Part shown: one piece after another, positions 7,759 through 16,318 of the stretch
Layout: each line of letters starts with the position of its first letter
Numbering within the stretch: the stretch's first letter is position 1
Assembly (NCBI GenBank): GCA_043777595.1
Contig: JAYWHT010000020.1
Coordinates: forward strand, 1-64,000
Source of the DNA: JAYVJH01 sp043777595
GTDB lineage: Bacteria > Bacteroidota > Bacteroidia > Cytophagales > Spirosomataceae
Length of the DNA: 64,000 nucleotides
Reading direction: 5' to 3'
Notes under the pieces: model-generated
What the model saw: only the letters and a program-made list of their open reading frames with translations
The model's database searches: none
Told to the model about the DNA's origin: nothing
Program-made: the position numbers and the translations under genes

Positions 7759-9900
7759 TCACATACCTGAATTTAGTAATTCCAAAAACTCATCTTCCGA
7801 AATCATCGTTACTTTGAGCTTTGTGGCTTTGTCAATCTTTGAGCCACCAGGTTTTTCGCCTACTATCAAATAGTTGAGTTTAGCCGATACACTACTCACC
7901 AATTTGCCGCCATTGGCTTCTATTTTTTGTTCTAATTGTTCTCTACTAAAATTACCAAAAGTACCAGTGTATAAAAACGATTTGCCTGCCAAAGCGTTAC
8001 CTTCGGCTACTACTGGCACATCGTCGGTTTGCATAACTAAGCCAGCGGCTTTGAGGCGATTGATATAATTGATGTTGTCGGGGTTTGCAAAATATTCTAC
8101 CAAACTCTGTGCAATGCGCTCACCGATTTCGGGTACGTTTTGTAGTGTTTCCAAATTGGCGGCCATCAGGGCATCAATGTTTTTGAAGTAAGCCGCTAAT
8201 TTTTCTGCACCTGTCGCTCCCACATACCTGATGCCAATGGCAAACAGTACTTGCTTGAAAGGGATAGTTTTAGACTTTTCGATACCCGATAATATATTTT
8301 CTACTGTTTTTTCTCTAAAACTAATTCGTTTACTTTTGCCTGTTTCTTCGTCTGTTACTGTTTTTTCGAGGCCCAGTAGTTTGTCGTAAGTCAAGTCATA
8401 CAAGTCTGCGGGGTTGTTGATTAGTTGAGTTTCAAACAGAGTTTCTATTTTTCCTTCACCGAGGCTGTCAATGTTCATGGCTTTACGATGAATAAAATGC
8501 TCGACCTTGCCCCGTAGCTGCGGTGGGCAGCCACGGTCGTTGAGGCAATAGTGATTGGCTTCGGTTTCTTTTCTGACCAATTCAGAGCCACATTCGGGGC
8601 AATGCGTCGGATATTCAATGCCAAACGTCGTGCGGGTTTCACGGGCAGCTTCGTCTATTCCAGTGATTTTGGGAATAATCTCACCGCCCTTTTCTACAAA
8701 CACCACATCGTTTATTCTGAGACCGAGCCGCTCAATTTCGTTGGCATTGTGCAGCGATGCCCGTCTGACCCTTGTACCAGACAGTGCCAGTCCTTTGCCG
8801 TCTTCTTGCAAGTTGTCGAGATTGGCCACAGGTGTCAGTGCGCCCGTTCGCCCTATTTGGTACGATACTGACCGCAATACGCCAGCTTTGTTTTCGGCTT
8901 TATATTTGTAGGCAATCGCCCAGCGTGGACTTTTGGACGTAAAGCCCAGCTCTTGCTGCTGCACTAACGAATTGACCTTGACAACGATACCATCGGTGGC
9001 TAATGGCAGACTGTGCCGTTTTTGTTCCCATTGCTCAATATAAGCCAGTACCTGCTCAATGTCAGTACAGAGTTGCCAACTGGGCGAAACGTTAAAGCCC
9101 CAATTTTTGAGAGCTATCAAGCTGTCGGAGTGAGTGTCAAAGATGGGTTCGTCTGACAAAAAATAATAGACATAACAATCCAGCCCTCGCCGTGCTACCT
9201 CTGTCGAATCTTGCAATTTGAACGCTCCCGAAGCCGCATTTCTGGGATTTGCCATAGGTTGCTCGTCAGCTTCTTCGAGTTCTCGATTTAGTTTTTCAAA
9301 AACGCTAATTGGCATAAAACCCTCCCCCCGAACTTCAAAATGCCCCCTAACCGCATCGGCGGACCGCCCCAGAGGAGGAACAAAAACAACTCCCCCTTCT
9401 GGGGGCTGGGGGGCTGGGCTTGGGTTTATTTTTAACGGCAACGTCTTGATTGTCTTTACGTTGGTTGTAATATCGTCGCCACGTGTGCCATCGCCACGGG
9501 TTACGGCCTGCTGAAAAATACCGTCTTGGTAGGTCAGACTGAGTGAAATACCATCAAATTTCAATTCGCATACATACTCAACATCAGCACCGTTTAGCCC
9601 TTTTTTGACTCGCTCGTCAAAGTCTCTCAAATCTTGCTCGTTGTAGGTATTCCCCAACGACAACATGGGATATTTGTGCATAACCTGCTGAAAGTTTTTG
9701 GTAATTGTGCCTCCCACTCGTTGCGTGGGTGAGTCGGCTTGTTTGAGGTCGGGGTGCTGGCTTTCGAGGTTTTGTAATTCTTTTAGTAATGTATCAAATT
9801 CATAATCAGACACTTCCGACACACTATCTTGGTAGTAGCGTTGGTTATAATGATTGAGCAAATCGGTCAGTTCGTTGATACGGGTAGCGGTGGTGTTCAT
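7759..9900 (-). CDS. ligA: NAD-dependent DNA ligase LigA
   Basis: A 713-residue protein from ATG 9900; an earlier in-frame Met at 9933 lies in the hairpin region and is unlikely. It has all LigA parts: Ia/adenylation domain with the nucleotide-binding lysine K114 in CELKFDGISL, OB fold, a Cys4 zinc finger (CPECG...CLNDRGCP), helix-hairpin-helix repeats, and a C-terminal BRCT domain (KSFLYTGTFGNFSREQLE). It seals nicks in replication and repair using NAD+. It is about 40 residues longer than usual. About 28 of these, PSPAPQPPEGG through DAVRG between LPLKIN and HFEVRGEGFMP, come from a GC-rich repeat inserted in frame in the adenylation domain. The insert sits in a surface loop region of the family, so the enzyme is presumably active. 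Confidence 0.96.
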   Translation of the reverse strand: MNTTATRINELTDLLNHYNQRYYQDSVSEVSDYEFDTLLKELQNLESQHPDLKQADSPTQRVGGTITKNFQQVMHKYPMLSLGNTYNEQDLRDFDERVKKGLNGADVEYVCELKFDGISLSLTYQDGIFQQAVTRGDGTRGDDITTNVKTIKTLPLKINPSPAPQPPEGGVVFVPPLGRSADAVRGHFEVRGEGFMPISVFEKLNRELEEADEQPMANPRNAASGAFKLQDSTEVARRGLDCYVYYFLSDEPIFDTHSDSLIALKNWGFNVSPSWQLCTDIEQVLAYIEQWEQKRHSLPLATDGIVVKVNSLVQQQELGFTSKSPRWAIAYKYKAENKAGVLRSVSYQIGRTGALTPVANLDNLQEDGKGLALSGTRVRRASLHNANEIERLGLRINDVVFVEKGGEIIPKITGIDEAARETRTTFGIEYPTHCPECGSELVRKETEANHYCLNDRGCPPQLRGKVEHFIHRKAMNIDSLGEGKIETLFETQLINNPADLYDLTYDKLLGLEKTVTDEETGKSKRISFREKTVENILSGIEKSKTIPFKQVLFAIGIRYVGATGAEKLAAYFKNIDALMAANLETLQNVPEIGERIAQSLVEYFANPDNINYINRLKAAGLVMQTDDVPVVAEGNALAGKSFLYTGTFGNFSREQLEQKIEANGGKLVSSVSAKLNYLIVGEKPGGSKIDKATKLKVTMISEDEFLELLNSGM
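9343..9427 (-). repeat. In-frame GC-rich repeat insertion within ligA
   Basis: About 85 bp that interrupt the conserved LPLKI-to-FEVRGE region of ligA without breaking the frame. The coding strand contains CCCAGAAGGGGG and TTCCTCCTCTGGGG, patterns shared with the repeats in the multicopper oxidase gene (TTCCCCCTCTGGGGGG) and the methylase gene. The composition is far more GC-rich than the flanking ligA sequence. Confidence 0.65.
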
Positions 9901-9913
9901 ATATTTTATATTT

Positions 9914-9964
9914 TTTGTTTTTTGATTTGACAACTTTCAAAAAGTTGTCAAATCAAAAAACAAA
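9914..9964. promoter_or_regulatory. Perfect 24-bp hairpin immediately upstream of ligA
   Basis: The arms 9914-9937 and 9941-9964 are exact reverse complements around a CAA loop; the core is GATTTGACAACTTT and AAAGTTGTCAAATC. The structure ends 13 bp before the ligA ATG, in the 158-bp gap between divergent ligA and the YtxH-like gene. If transcribed it would be a very stable leader hairpin; as DNA it could be an operator. Confidence 0.6.
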
Positions 9965-10018
9965 TTAAAAGTAAATCGAAAAAATTGAAATGCAATAGGT
10001 TGATTGATTTTTCGTTTG

Positions 10019-10026
10019 TAGCTTTG
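10019..10026 (+). promoter_or_regulatory. Candidate -7 element for the YtxH-like gene
   Basis: TAGCTTTG matches TAnnTTTG and lies 32 bp before the ATG at 10059. No good TTTG is found at the expected -33 distance, so support is weak. Confidence 0.3.
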
Positions 10027-10058
10027 TTTTATAGTTTAATATTAAAGATACAACAATC

Positions 10059-10367
10059 ATGGTAACAGCCAAACATCTTGCAACGTTTATTATGGGAGCC
10101 GCCGCTGGTGTGGCTCTCAACAAGTATCTACAAACACCCGAAGGCGAGAAAGCCTTTGAAGACCTCAAAGCCAAAGCCAGCGAACTAAAAATGCAAGCCG
10201 AGAGCGTGATGGACAAAGCCCCTGAATATTTTGAACAACTCAAAACAGACGGTGCGGCTTCGCTAAAAGAGCAGTTTCCAGATGCCGAAAAAATGTTACA
10301 CGACTTGATTGATGCTATTTCGGGCAAACAAACCAACGTAACAGAGCCACCTGTTGAGGTGAAATAG
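10059..10367 (+). CDS. YtxH domain-containing membrane-anchored small protein
   Basis: A 102-residue protein with one N-terminal membrane segment (FIMGAAAGVALNKYL, rich in small residues) followed by a charged amphipathic helix region (KAFEDLKAKASELKMQAES). This is the YtxH layout: a short membrane anchor with a coiled, cytoplasmic or periplasmic tail. YtxH proteins are linked to general stress in other bacteria, but their biochemical role is unknown. It is divergent from ligA and 65 bp upstream of ribE, separated from it by a hairpin. Confidence 0.7.
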   Translation: MVTAKHLATFIMGAAAGVALNKYLQTPEGEKAFEDLKAKASELKMQAESVMDKAPEYFEQLKTDGAASLKEQFPDAEKMLHDLIDAISGKQTNVTEPPVEVK

Positions 10368-10387
10368 TTTTTTATTTATTTGGTACA

Positions 10388-10418
10388 GGGAAGCCTTCGC
10401 TCCAAGCGAAGGCTTCCC
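10388..10418. repeat. Intergenic hairpin, GGAAGYCTTCGCT family, copy 1
   Basis: A 13-bp stem (GGGAAGCCTTCGC / GCGAAGGCTTCCC) around TCCAA, between the YtxH-like gene and ribE. It is a variant of the hairpins at 38925-38968 and 49271-49303. It could terminate the YtxH transcript. Confidence 0.55.
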
Positions 10419-10432
10419 CAAATCGTTCTCTC

Positions 10433-11026
10433 ATGTTTACAGGAATAATAGAAAACCTCGCTGAGGTGGTTGAAATAATACCAGAAAGTACAAACTTGAC
10501 ATTTAGGCTACGCTCGGCTTTGGCCACCGAACTCAAAGTCGATCAGAGCGTGAGCCACAACGGAGTATGCCTTACCGTAACAAACATCGTGGCCGATACT
10601 TATAGCGTTACGGCCGTTGCCGAAACACTCCAAAAAACAAATTTGGGAGTTTGGCAAGTTGGCACAAAAGTAAATGTAGAGCGGTGTATGACGGCCAACG
10701 GTCGCTTTGACGGCCACATTGTGCAAGGCCACACCGACCAAACGGGAACTTGTACGCAGGTACAAGATGTTGATGGTAGCTGGCTCTATGATTTTGAATA
10801 CGATGCTTCGTTAGGCAACTTGACTGTCGAAAAAGGTTCAATCTGTATCAATGGCGTGAGTCTGACCGTTTTTGACTCGACCGATAGCAGTTTTAGAGTA
10901 ACGATTATTCCTTATACCTACGAGCATACCAACTTTCATCAGCTCCAGCAAGGCCATGCCGTCAATCTTGAATTTGATATTCTGGGGAAATATATTCAAA
11001 AAATACTTTTAAAAAATAGATTATGA
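10433..11026 (+). CDS. ribE: Riboflavin synthase alpha chain
   Basis: A 197-residue protein starting MFTGIIENLAEVVEI, the invariant N-terminus of riboflavin synthase. It contains two lumazine-binding repeats; the first has HNGVCLTV and the second INGVSLTVFD. Conserved GHIVQGHTDQTG and the terminal NLEFDILGKY are also present. The enzyme dismutates two 6,7-dimethyl-8-ribityllumazine molecules to riboflavin in the cytoplasm. No other rib genes are nearby. The stop overlaps the next start by four bases (ATGA), so the small exported protein downstream is translationally coupled. Confidence 0.96.
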   Translation: MFTGIIENLAEVVEIIPESTNLTFRLRSALATELKVDQSVSHNGVCLTVTNIVADTYSVTAVAETLQKTNLGVWQVGTKVNVERCMTANGRFDGHIVQGHTDQTGTCTQVQDVDGSWLYDFEYDASLGNLTVEKGSICINGVSLTVFDSTDSSFRVTIIPYTYEHTNFHQLQQGHAVNLEFDILGKYIQKILLKNRL

Positions 11027-11517
11027 AAACCAAGTTGTTGCTGTTGTCATTTGCCACGTTACTCATGTCGTTTGGGGGGGGTACCAAGTCTGTACCAGCC
11101 AAAAAGCCTACCCAAAAAGCCCTTAAAAGTGCTGCGCCTGTTAAGATTACATGGGAAACACTGAGAGACGTAACTTTCAAGAAAAAATGGTACGCCGAAG
11201 AGTCAGTTTATATGCTTTATCCATCGTTTGGCCCCAACATCGCCAAACTCAACAGCAAAGAAGTGCTACTGACTGGTTATGTGCTACCTATCGATATAGA
11301 AACCAACCTTTATGCCCTGTCGGCGTTTCCGTTTAGTGCTTGTTTTTTTTGTGGAGGTGCTGGTCCAGAGTCAGTAGTAGGTCTGAAATTCAAGAAAGCC
11401 AATCGCAAATTCAAAACAGACGAGCGGCATACCTTCAAAGGCACACTACGCCTCAATGCCGACAATATTTATGAGCTAAACTATATTTTGGAAAATGTAG
11501 AGATTGATGGCGAATAA
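11023..11517 (+). CDS. Exported small protein with FPFSACFFCGGAGPES motif (DUF3299-like)
   Basis: A 164-residue protein with a signal sequence and a conserved core: LTGYVLPIDIE, then FPFSACFFCGGAGPESVVGL with a CxxC pair, then FKGTLRLNADNIYELNYIL. This resembles the DUF3299-type OB-fold proteins that occur in Bacteroidota near metal or lipoprotein export genes; no function is established. The pair C-F-F-C could bind a metal or form a disulfide in the periplasm. It overlaps ribE by four bases. A run of eight G (11074-11081) lies in the signal-peptide/linker codons (FGGGT) and could change the frame if it slipped. Confidence 0.62.
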   Translation: MKTKLLLLSFATLLMSFGGGTKSVPAKKPTQKALKSAAPVKITWETLRDVTFKKKWYAEESVYMLYPSFGPNIAKLNSKEVLLTGYVLPIDIETNLYALSAFPFSACFFCGGAGPESVVGLKFKKANRKFKTDERHTFKGTLRLNADNIYELNYILENVEIDGE

Positions 11518-11527
11518 TTGACTTTGA

Positions 11528-12175
11528 CTAAATCAATCTGTCAATCTGCACTTTTAGTCCTTTCAGTATTCGGTGAATATCAAAGACTTCGTTGGCAACA
11601 CACGAAAAGTCTTTGCTGATGGCGTATTCTTTGCCGACTAATGCCAAAAAATACCAATCCCGGCCAATAATATAGCTACCAAAAATCGGTTTGTCGGTAT
11701 TCCGTTTTTCATTGTTGTTTAGTTGTTGTGCCGCCAGCATTGCGGCCAACACCTGCCCTTGGGGGTCGCCATTTGGGTCAGTCTGGCGTTTGTACTCATT
11801 CAGACAAAAGTAGGGCATTTTAGGGTTTCGGTAGCCTGTCGCAATCATACCGTCCACACGCCCACTCAGTTCATAGTCGCCAATAATTGCTGAGAGGTCT
11901 CTTTCTAAAAAATAAGAATATCTTTGATTAGCAATATCTGAAAACACAATTAAGGGGCTTATAAACTTGTTTTCAAGTTCGACTTCGTTCCAACTATCTC
12001 CACCGAGTGTTATGTAGCTTTCACTTAAATTCGACAAATATCGCTTTTCGTAGTCATCGGCTTGGTATTCAAAGGCCAGCAGTTCTTCCAAAATAGGAAG
12101 TCTTCGCACTTGCTGTAAACCAAAGGCATCATCAATTTTGTCGAGTGTCCATTCTCTAAAATTACTTTTTTGCAT
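11528..12175 (-). CDS. Predicted PD-(D/E)XK superfamily protein, function unknown
   Basis: A 215-residue cytoplasmic protein without a signal peptide. The stretch GRVDGMIATG...MPYFCLNEYKRQ...QGQVLAAMLAAQ has the layout of a restriction-endonuclease-like core: D in VDGM, then E and K in NEYKR, followed by the conserved glutamine-rich helix. Similar stand-alone proteins are widespread in Bacteroidota and are not known to be part of RM systems. It converges on the small exported protein gene with only 10 bp between stops. Confidence 0.5.
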   Translation of the reverse strand: MQKSNFREWTLDKIDDAFGLQQVRRLPILEELLAFEYQADDYEKRYLSNLSESYITLGGDSWNEVELENKFISPLIVFSDIANQRYSYFLERDLSAIIGDYELSGRVDGMIATGYRNPKMPYFCLNEYKRQTDPNGDPQGQVLAAMLAAQQLNNNEKRNTDKPIFGSYIIGRDWYFLALVGKEYAISKDFSCVANEVFDIHRILKGLKVQIDRLI

Positions 12176-12253
12176 AGCTTCATTGTTTGTACAAATATAA
12201 AACTAAAATTTTAAAGTTAGTTTTGTTTGCCTCTAATCTTACCATTTTGACTA

Positions 12254-13621
12254 TTACCGCACAAACTGCCCCAAAATGCCTTCTAATTGCTCTGGCTTGA
12301 CATAGCGGGCAATGATTTTTTTGTTGCTGTCCAATACAAATATCGTAGGGTACTCAAAAATACCCATCGCCCCAAACTGCGTTCGTGCGCTGGCATCTCT
12401 TACATTTATGAAGTCCTGCGTTTTGTATTTTTCTATAAATGTCGTCAATGGTCGTAAACTTGGTTGTACGCTCAGTGCATAAATAGCCACGTCTTGCTTC
12501 GTATTTTGTTTAAAAGCCACCAACTTCGGTGCGGCCTCTTGGCAATGGCTACAATCGGGGTCATAGACAACGACAACAGTAAACTTGTTTTTGAGGTCAT
12601 AAATCGAAACAGGCTTTTCGTTTATATCAGTCATCGTCAGGTTTTGATAGGTATGCCCGATGGCAACCTGCGCCTTGATTTGCCGTAATTCTTTTATTTT
12701 TTGTAGCGTACTTGCGTCCCAGTTGGCGGCATCGCCTTCTACATATTTAGTTACAATATGGCTATACAAACCGTCCATTTCTACACTTGATGTATTCTCA
12801 ATCCTTTGAGCAATGACCGTTACCATATACCGGCGCAAGTCGGCGGCGGTTTTGGTTTTTTCAAGAATATAGTCAAACGTCTTGACCAACTCATCTTGTG
12901 GCAATGGCGGCAGGTTTTTCAAGAAAGTGTCCAATCTTTTGGGCATGGTGCTGGTGTTAATCATGCGGTTGTCGTTCAGAAACATATTGTCAAAATAGTG
13001 CATTCGTGCATATTGTGCCAAGTAAGCCGAGTCTTTGGCAGTGAGTTTTTGGACAGGCAATATAGGCTGGCGAGGCTCTTGAAACGATTTGAGAAACCGA
13101 GTAGTGAGCATAAGCGGGTATTTTTTGAGAAGCGAGTCCACCGCTGTTTTTACTTCTTCATTAAAAGCCGCAAAACGAGCCACCCATCGTGGGTCGCTAT
13201 CGTCGCTGATGTTGAGCTGTTGGCGGTAGAGCAAGGCTCTTGCATAACGGCGGCGCAGGCTACGCTGGTAGTCGAACATAACCGAGTTTTCGAGCGAGTT
13301 TTTAAATTGAATCGTTCCAACAATATCTTTGGCATCTAAGGCTATTTGAAAGTATTGGCTCTTGTCGATTACTATATCAAAGCCTTTGCCTATACCCACA
13401 ATTCTATACATACCAGCTTCGAGGGCGTAGGTGTCTGCAAATATAAATCGGCCTGTGGCATCGCTAACGGTGGTGTCTATTGGCTGGCTCTCATTATTAA
13501 AATATTGAGTCAAAACCAAAGCCGTTGGCTGTAAATTGGCCACTCGGCCTTCTATCTTATAGCCTTTTTGTGCAACTGCCAAAGTACTGATAGTGAGTAG
13601 TAAAAGCGTTTTTTTGAGCAT
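12254..13621 (-). CDS. Periplasmic TlpA-like thiol-disulfide protein with N-terminal DUF4369 domain
   Basis: 455 residues from ATG 13621, giving the signal peptide MLKKTLLLLTISTLAVAQ; the longer in-frame reading to 13699 overlaps the Fic gene and has no signal. The N-terminal beta domain (GYKIEGRVANLQPTALVL) fits DUF4369, followed by an alpha-helical region. The C-terminal thioredoxin fold has VVVVYDPDCSHCQEAAPKLV, with active-site CSHC near residue 354. Such proteins reduce or exchange disulfides in the periplasm, often for cytochrome c maturation or stress; the substrate is unknown. It lies downstream of the Fic gene on the same strand. Confidence 0.8.
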   Translation of the reverse strand: MLKKTLLLLTISTLAVAQKGYKIEGRVANLQPTALVLTQYFNNESQPIDTTVSDATGRFIFADTYALEAGMYRIVGIGKGFDIVIDKSQYFQIALDAKDIVGTIQFKNSLENSVMFDYQRSLRRRYARALLYRQQLNISDDSDPRWVARFAAFNEEVKTAVDSLLKKYPLMLTTRFLKSFQEPRQPILPVQKLTAKDSAYLAQYARMHYFDNMFLNDNRMINTSTMPKRLDTFLKNLPPLPQDELVKTFDYILEKTKTAADLRRYMVTVIAQRIENTSSVEMDGLYSHIVTKYVEGDAANWDASTLQKIKELRQIKAQVAIGHTYQNLTMTDINEKPVSIYDLKNKFTVVVVYDPDCSHCQEAAPKLVAFKQNTKQDVAIYALSVQPSLRPLTTFIEKYKTQDFINVRDASARTQFGAMGIFEYPTIFVLDSNKKIIARYVKPEQLEGILGQFVR

Positions 13622-13680
13622 GATTTTATTGGTTTTAGTATTGGAAACAAAGTAGTGATTTATAACATTTTGGCGTATCG

Positions 13681-14730
13681 TCAAATCAAAGAATACCAAG
13701 TGCCTTTTCCATGTCCATTTTGTTGAATTTGCTTATTTTTAACGAGATTTTCAAGATTTTTTCTAAGTGTATTGCGATTGATACTGGTTAGTTTTTCTAA
13801 TTCCCCCATCTTTATTCTACCTCTTGATCTCAACAAGACTATAATTGTATGCGCTGTTTCGGGCATTTGTGTCAGTAGTATTTGCTCATGGCTTAATTTT
13901 ACTTCCAAATTATCTTTTTGTCTTTTCAGCGATTTTAAAAAAAATGTGAGCCAAGGCTGCCAGTTTGTTTCTGCTAAATTTAAGGTCGTTTGTGTTTGGC
14001 GCAAAGACAGATAATATCCTTGTTTTTCTTGTTCAATGACGGCCTCTAACGAACTATAAGGAACATATCGGTAGCCTGATTTTAACAATAAATAGGTTGT
14101 TAATACTCTTGACAGCCGACCGTTACCATCTTGAAAAGGGTGTATAGCCAAAAAGCAGACGATAAATATAGCAATAATCAAAAGTGGGTGTAGCCGTCCG
14201 TTGGCAAATGCTTGCTGCGCCCAAGCCACTAACTCTTGCATTTTTGAAGCCGTTTCAAAAGGACTTGCTGTTTCAAAAACTACACCAATTTGCTGCCCTG
14301 CCGCATCTACCGCTACTACATGGTTTGATAGCTTTTTGTACTGCCCTTTGTGCCATTGGTCTTTTTCGCTGTATTTCAACAGTTCGCTATGCAGTTGCTG
14401 AACATAACTTTCAGAGAGTGGAATATCGTCAAAGTGTTGAAATATGGTATTCATCACTTTGGCATAGCCTGCTACTTCTTGTTCGTCTCGGGTTGTAAAT
14501 TCTTGAATATTTAGATTTGACAATAATTTTTCAACGTCTCTGTCAGACAGCCTACTCCCTTCTATTCGAGTACTCGAAGCTATGCTTTCGATGGTTGCCG
14601 TTTTTTGTAACTGCAACAGCACATCGGGTGCCAAATTACTCAATGCCCGCCACGCACCTTTAAATTCGTCAATCTCGGCGATGAATAGTAGTATTTCTGA
14701 AGTGATTTTTAAAGATTTTACCGATTGCAT
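13681..14730 (-). CDS. Fic family protein (probable AMPylase) with C-terminal winged helix
   Basis: A 349-residue protein. The Fic catalytic loop HPFQDGNGRLSR (about residue 196) has every key residue, including the catalytic histidine and the GNGR anion hole. An N-terminal inhibitory helix SSTRIEG (residues 52-58) fits the (S/T)xxxE(G/N) class II motif, in which the glutamate blocks ATP binding. The C-terminus carries a short winged helix (GRIKMGELEKLTSINRNTLR), so the protein may bind DNA, possibly its own promoter where two 16-bp direct repeats lie. Fic enzymes of this layout transfer AMP to target proteins; no antitoxin gene is adjacent, consistent with the built-in inhibitory helix. Confidence 0.87.
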   Translation of the reverse strand: MQSVKSLKITSEILLFIAEIDEFKGAWRALSNLAPDVLLQLQKTATIESIASSTRIEGSRLSDRDVEKLLSNLNIQEFTTRDEQEVAGYAKVMNTIFQHFDDIPLSESYVQQLHSELLKYSEKDQWHKGQYKKLSNHVVAVDAAGQQIGVVFETASPFETASKMQELVAWAQQAFANGRLHPLLIIAIFIVCFLAIHPFQDGNGRLSRVLTTYLLLKSGYRYVPYSSLEAVIEQEKQGYYLSLRQTQTTLNLAETNWQPWLTFFLKSLKRQKDNLEVKLSHEQILLTQMPETAHTIIVLLRSRGRIKMGELEKLTSINRNTLRKNLENLVKNKQIQQNGHGKGTWYSLI

Positions 14731-14742
14731 GATTTATAAATT

Positions 14743-14798
14743 TACGCATAAGTACGCACAAAGTATTAAAAATACAAAAATATACGCATAAATACGCA
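14743..14798. promoter_or_regulatory. Direct repeats TACGCATAARTACGCA upstream of the Fic gene
   Basis: TACGCATAAGTACGCA at 14743-14758 and TACGCATAAATACGCA at 14783-14798 are 40 bp apart. Both contain the half-repeat TACGCA twice, spaced 10 bp. They lie 13-68 bp before the Fic ATG, in the expected promoter, and look like a regulator-binding array. Confidence 0.5.
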
Positions 14799-14823
14799 TA
14801 AAATTAAAATAATTTGTCTTTAT

Positions 14824-16164
14824 CTAATTCAACGATTCTACTGGCCGTTTGACATACCGAATGCCCACTTGCCAAAACAAAATCAGAGAAGCCAGTAATG
14901 TACCAAAAAACATGATACTAAGCATTTTGTTGAAATACACAACCGAGGCCAAGCACAGCATTGAGAGCAACAGTGCAACGATGGGGAAGTAAGGATAAAA
15001 CGGGGTTTTGAATGGTCGCTCCAAGTTGGGTTCGGTGCGGCGCAACGCCAACAAACTCAACATACTGGTAATGTACATCACCAAAGCCCCCAACACCGAC
15101 AGCGTAATGACCTGCACCGTGCTACCACTCACCAAAGCAAGCATGCCAGCCGCCCCACCCGCCAACAACGCCCAGTGTGGAGTACTAAAACGGGGGTGAA
15201 TCTTTGACAAAATACTGGGTAAATAACCAGCCCGAGCAAGAGCATAAATCTGACGTGAGTAGCCAAGGGTATTGCAATGAAACGAAGCGATAAGCCCAAA
15301 AAGCCCCAAACTTGCAAAGGCTTTTGTCCAGATACTATTTCGGCCCAGTGTGAGCGAGAGCGTTTCGGGAAGTGGATAGTCGATATTGGCTACCTTGCGC
15401 CAGTCGCCCGCACCGCCACACAGCACCATCGTTCCCAACGCCAATGCTACCAATGTAGCGATACTCAACATATAACCCTTGGGAATTGTAATTTTTGGCT
15501 CTTTCACTTCTTCGGCCATCATCGCTACGCCCTCGATGGCGATGTAAAACCAGACAGCAAAAGGCAAAGCCGCAAAAACCCCAGAAGCCGAGATTGGAAT
15601 AGAATGTGCAACGAAGTTTTCGGTTTTGTAGTAGGGCAATACAATCAAAATAAAAACAATCAACTCCGCCACCGACAGGACTGTTATGACCAACGAAAAA
15701 TTGGCAGATTCTTTGATTCCCAGTAAGTTGATACCAATAAACAGGACGTATGCGGTTATTGAAACAACTAAAATAGGAATATTTGGATTGAGAAAATGAG
15801 CATAACTACCCAGCGCAAAGGCAATGGCTGGTGGTGCCATCACAAAGTCGATGAGTGTACCAAAGCCCGCCACAAAGCCCATAGACGGCCCAAAGGCACG
15901 GCGTGCGTAAGCAAACGGTCCGCCCGCATCGGGAATGGCTGCCGTAAGCTCTGTATAACTAAAAATGAAGGTAATGTAAAGTACCGTAACGATGAGTGTC
16001 GCTACCAAAAAACCTACTGTGCCAGCTACGGCCCAGCCGTAGTTCCAACCAAAATAAATCCCCGAAATAACCATTCCTACGGCAATCGCCCACAGTTGAA
16101 AAGTATTGATTGCCTTTTTGAGAGGCTGGCGGCCATGGCCGTCTGGGGGTTCTGAGTTGGTCAT
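14824..16164 (-). CDS. APC family amino acid/amine permease, ethanolamine permease type
   Basis: A 446-residue integral membrane protein with about 12 hydrophobic segments. It has APC superfamily features: the broken first helix IAVGMVISGIYFGWNYG, the motif PDAGGPFAYARRAFGP, and EGVAMMAEEVKEPKITIP. These match the ethanolamine permease branch more closely than general amino acid permeases. No ethanolamine ammonia-lyase genes are in the window, so the substrate (ethanolamine or an amino acid) is uncertain. It stands alone, read leftward, 93 bp upstream of the Fic gene region. Confidence 0.8.
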   Translation of the reverse strand: MTNSEPPDGHGRQPLKKAINTFQLWAIAVGMVISGIYFGWNYGWAVAGTVGFLVATLIVTVLYITFIFSYTELTAAIPDAGGPFAYARRAFGPSMGFVAGFGTLIDFVMAPPAIAFALGSYAHFLNPNIPILVVSITAYVLFIGINLLGIKESANFSLVITVLSVAELIVFILIVLPYYKTENFVAHSIPISASGVFAALPFAVWFYIAIEGVAMMAEEVKEPKITIPKGYMLSIATLVALALGTMVLCGGAGDWRKVANIDYPLPETLSLTLGRNSIWTKAFASLGLFGLIASFHCNTLGYSRQIYALARAGYLPSILSKIHPRFSTPHWALLAGGAAGMLALVSGSTVQVITLSVLGALVMYITSMLSLLALRRTEPNLERPFKTPFYPYFPIVALLLSMLCLASVVYFNKMLSIMFFGTLLASLILFWQVGIRYVKRPVESLN

Positions 16165-16318
16165 TTTATAGCAGTGTGCTTCTTGGTTTTATATTTTTTG
16201 AGGGGCGAATATACTATTTATTTTGGATAATCACAAAAAAATCTCAAATTGCAACTGGGTTAAGAGCCGTACAGGTTGAAAAGGAAAAATGTTTGATTTA
16301 TGTTGGTACTAAAATTGT

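Noticed and set aside
12806..13339. A 177-codon plus-strand frame antisense to the TlpA-like gene
   Set aside because: No domain, no promoter, and full overlap with a clear gene; treated as a shadow frame.
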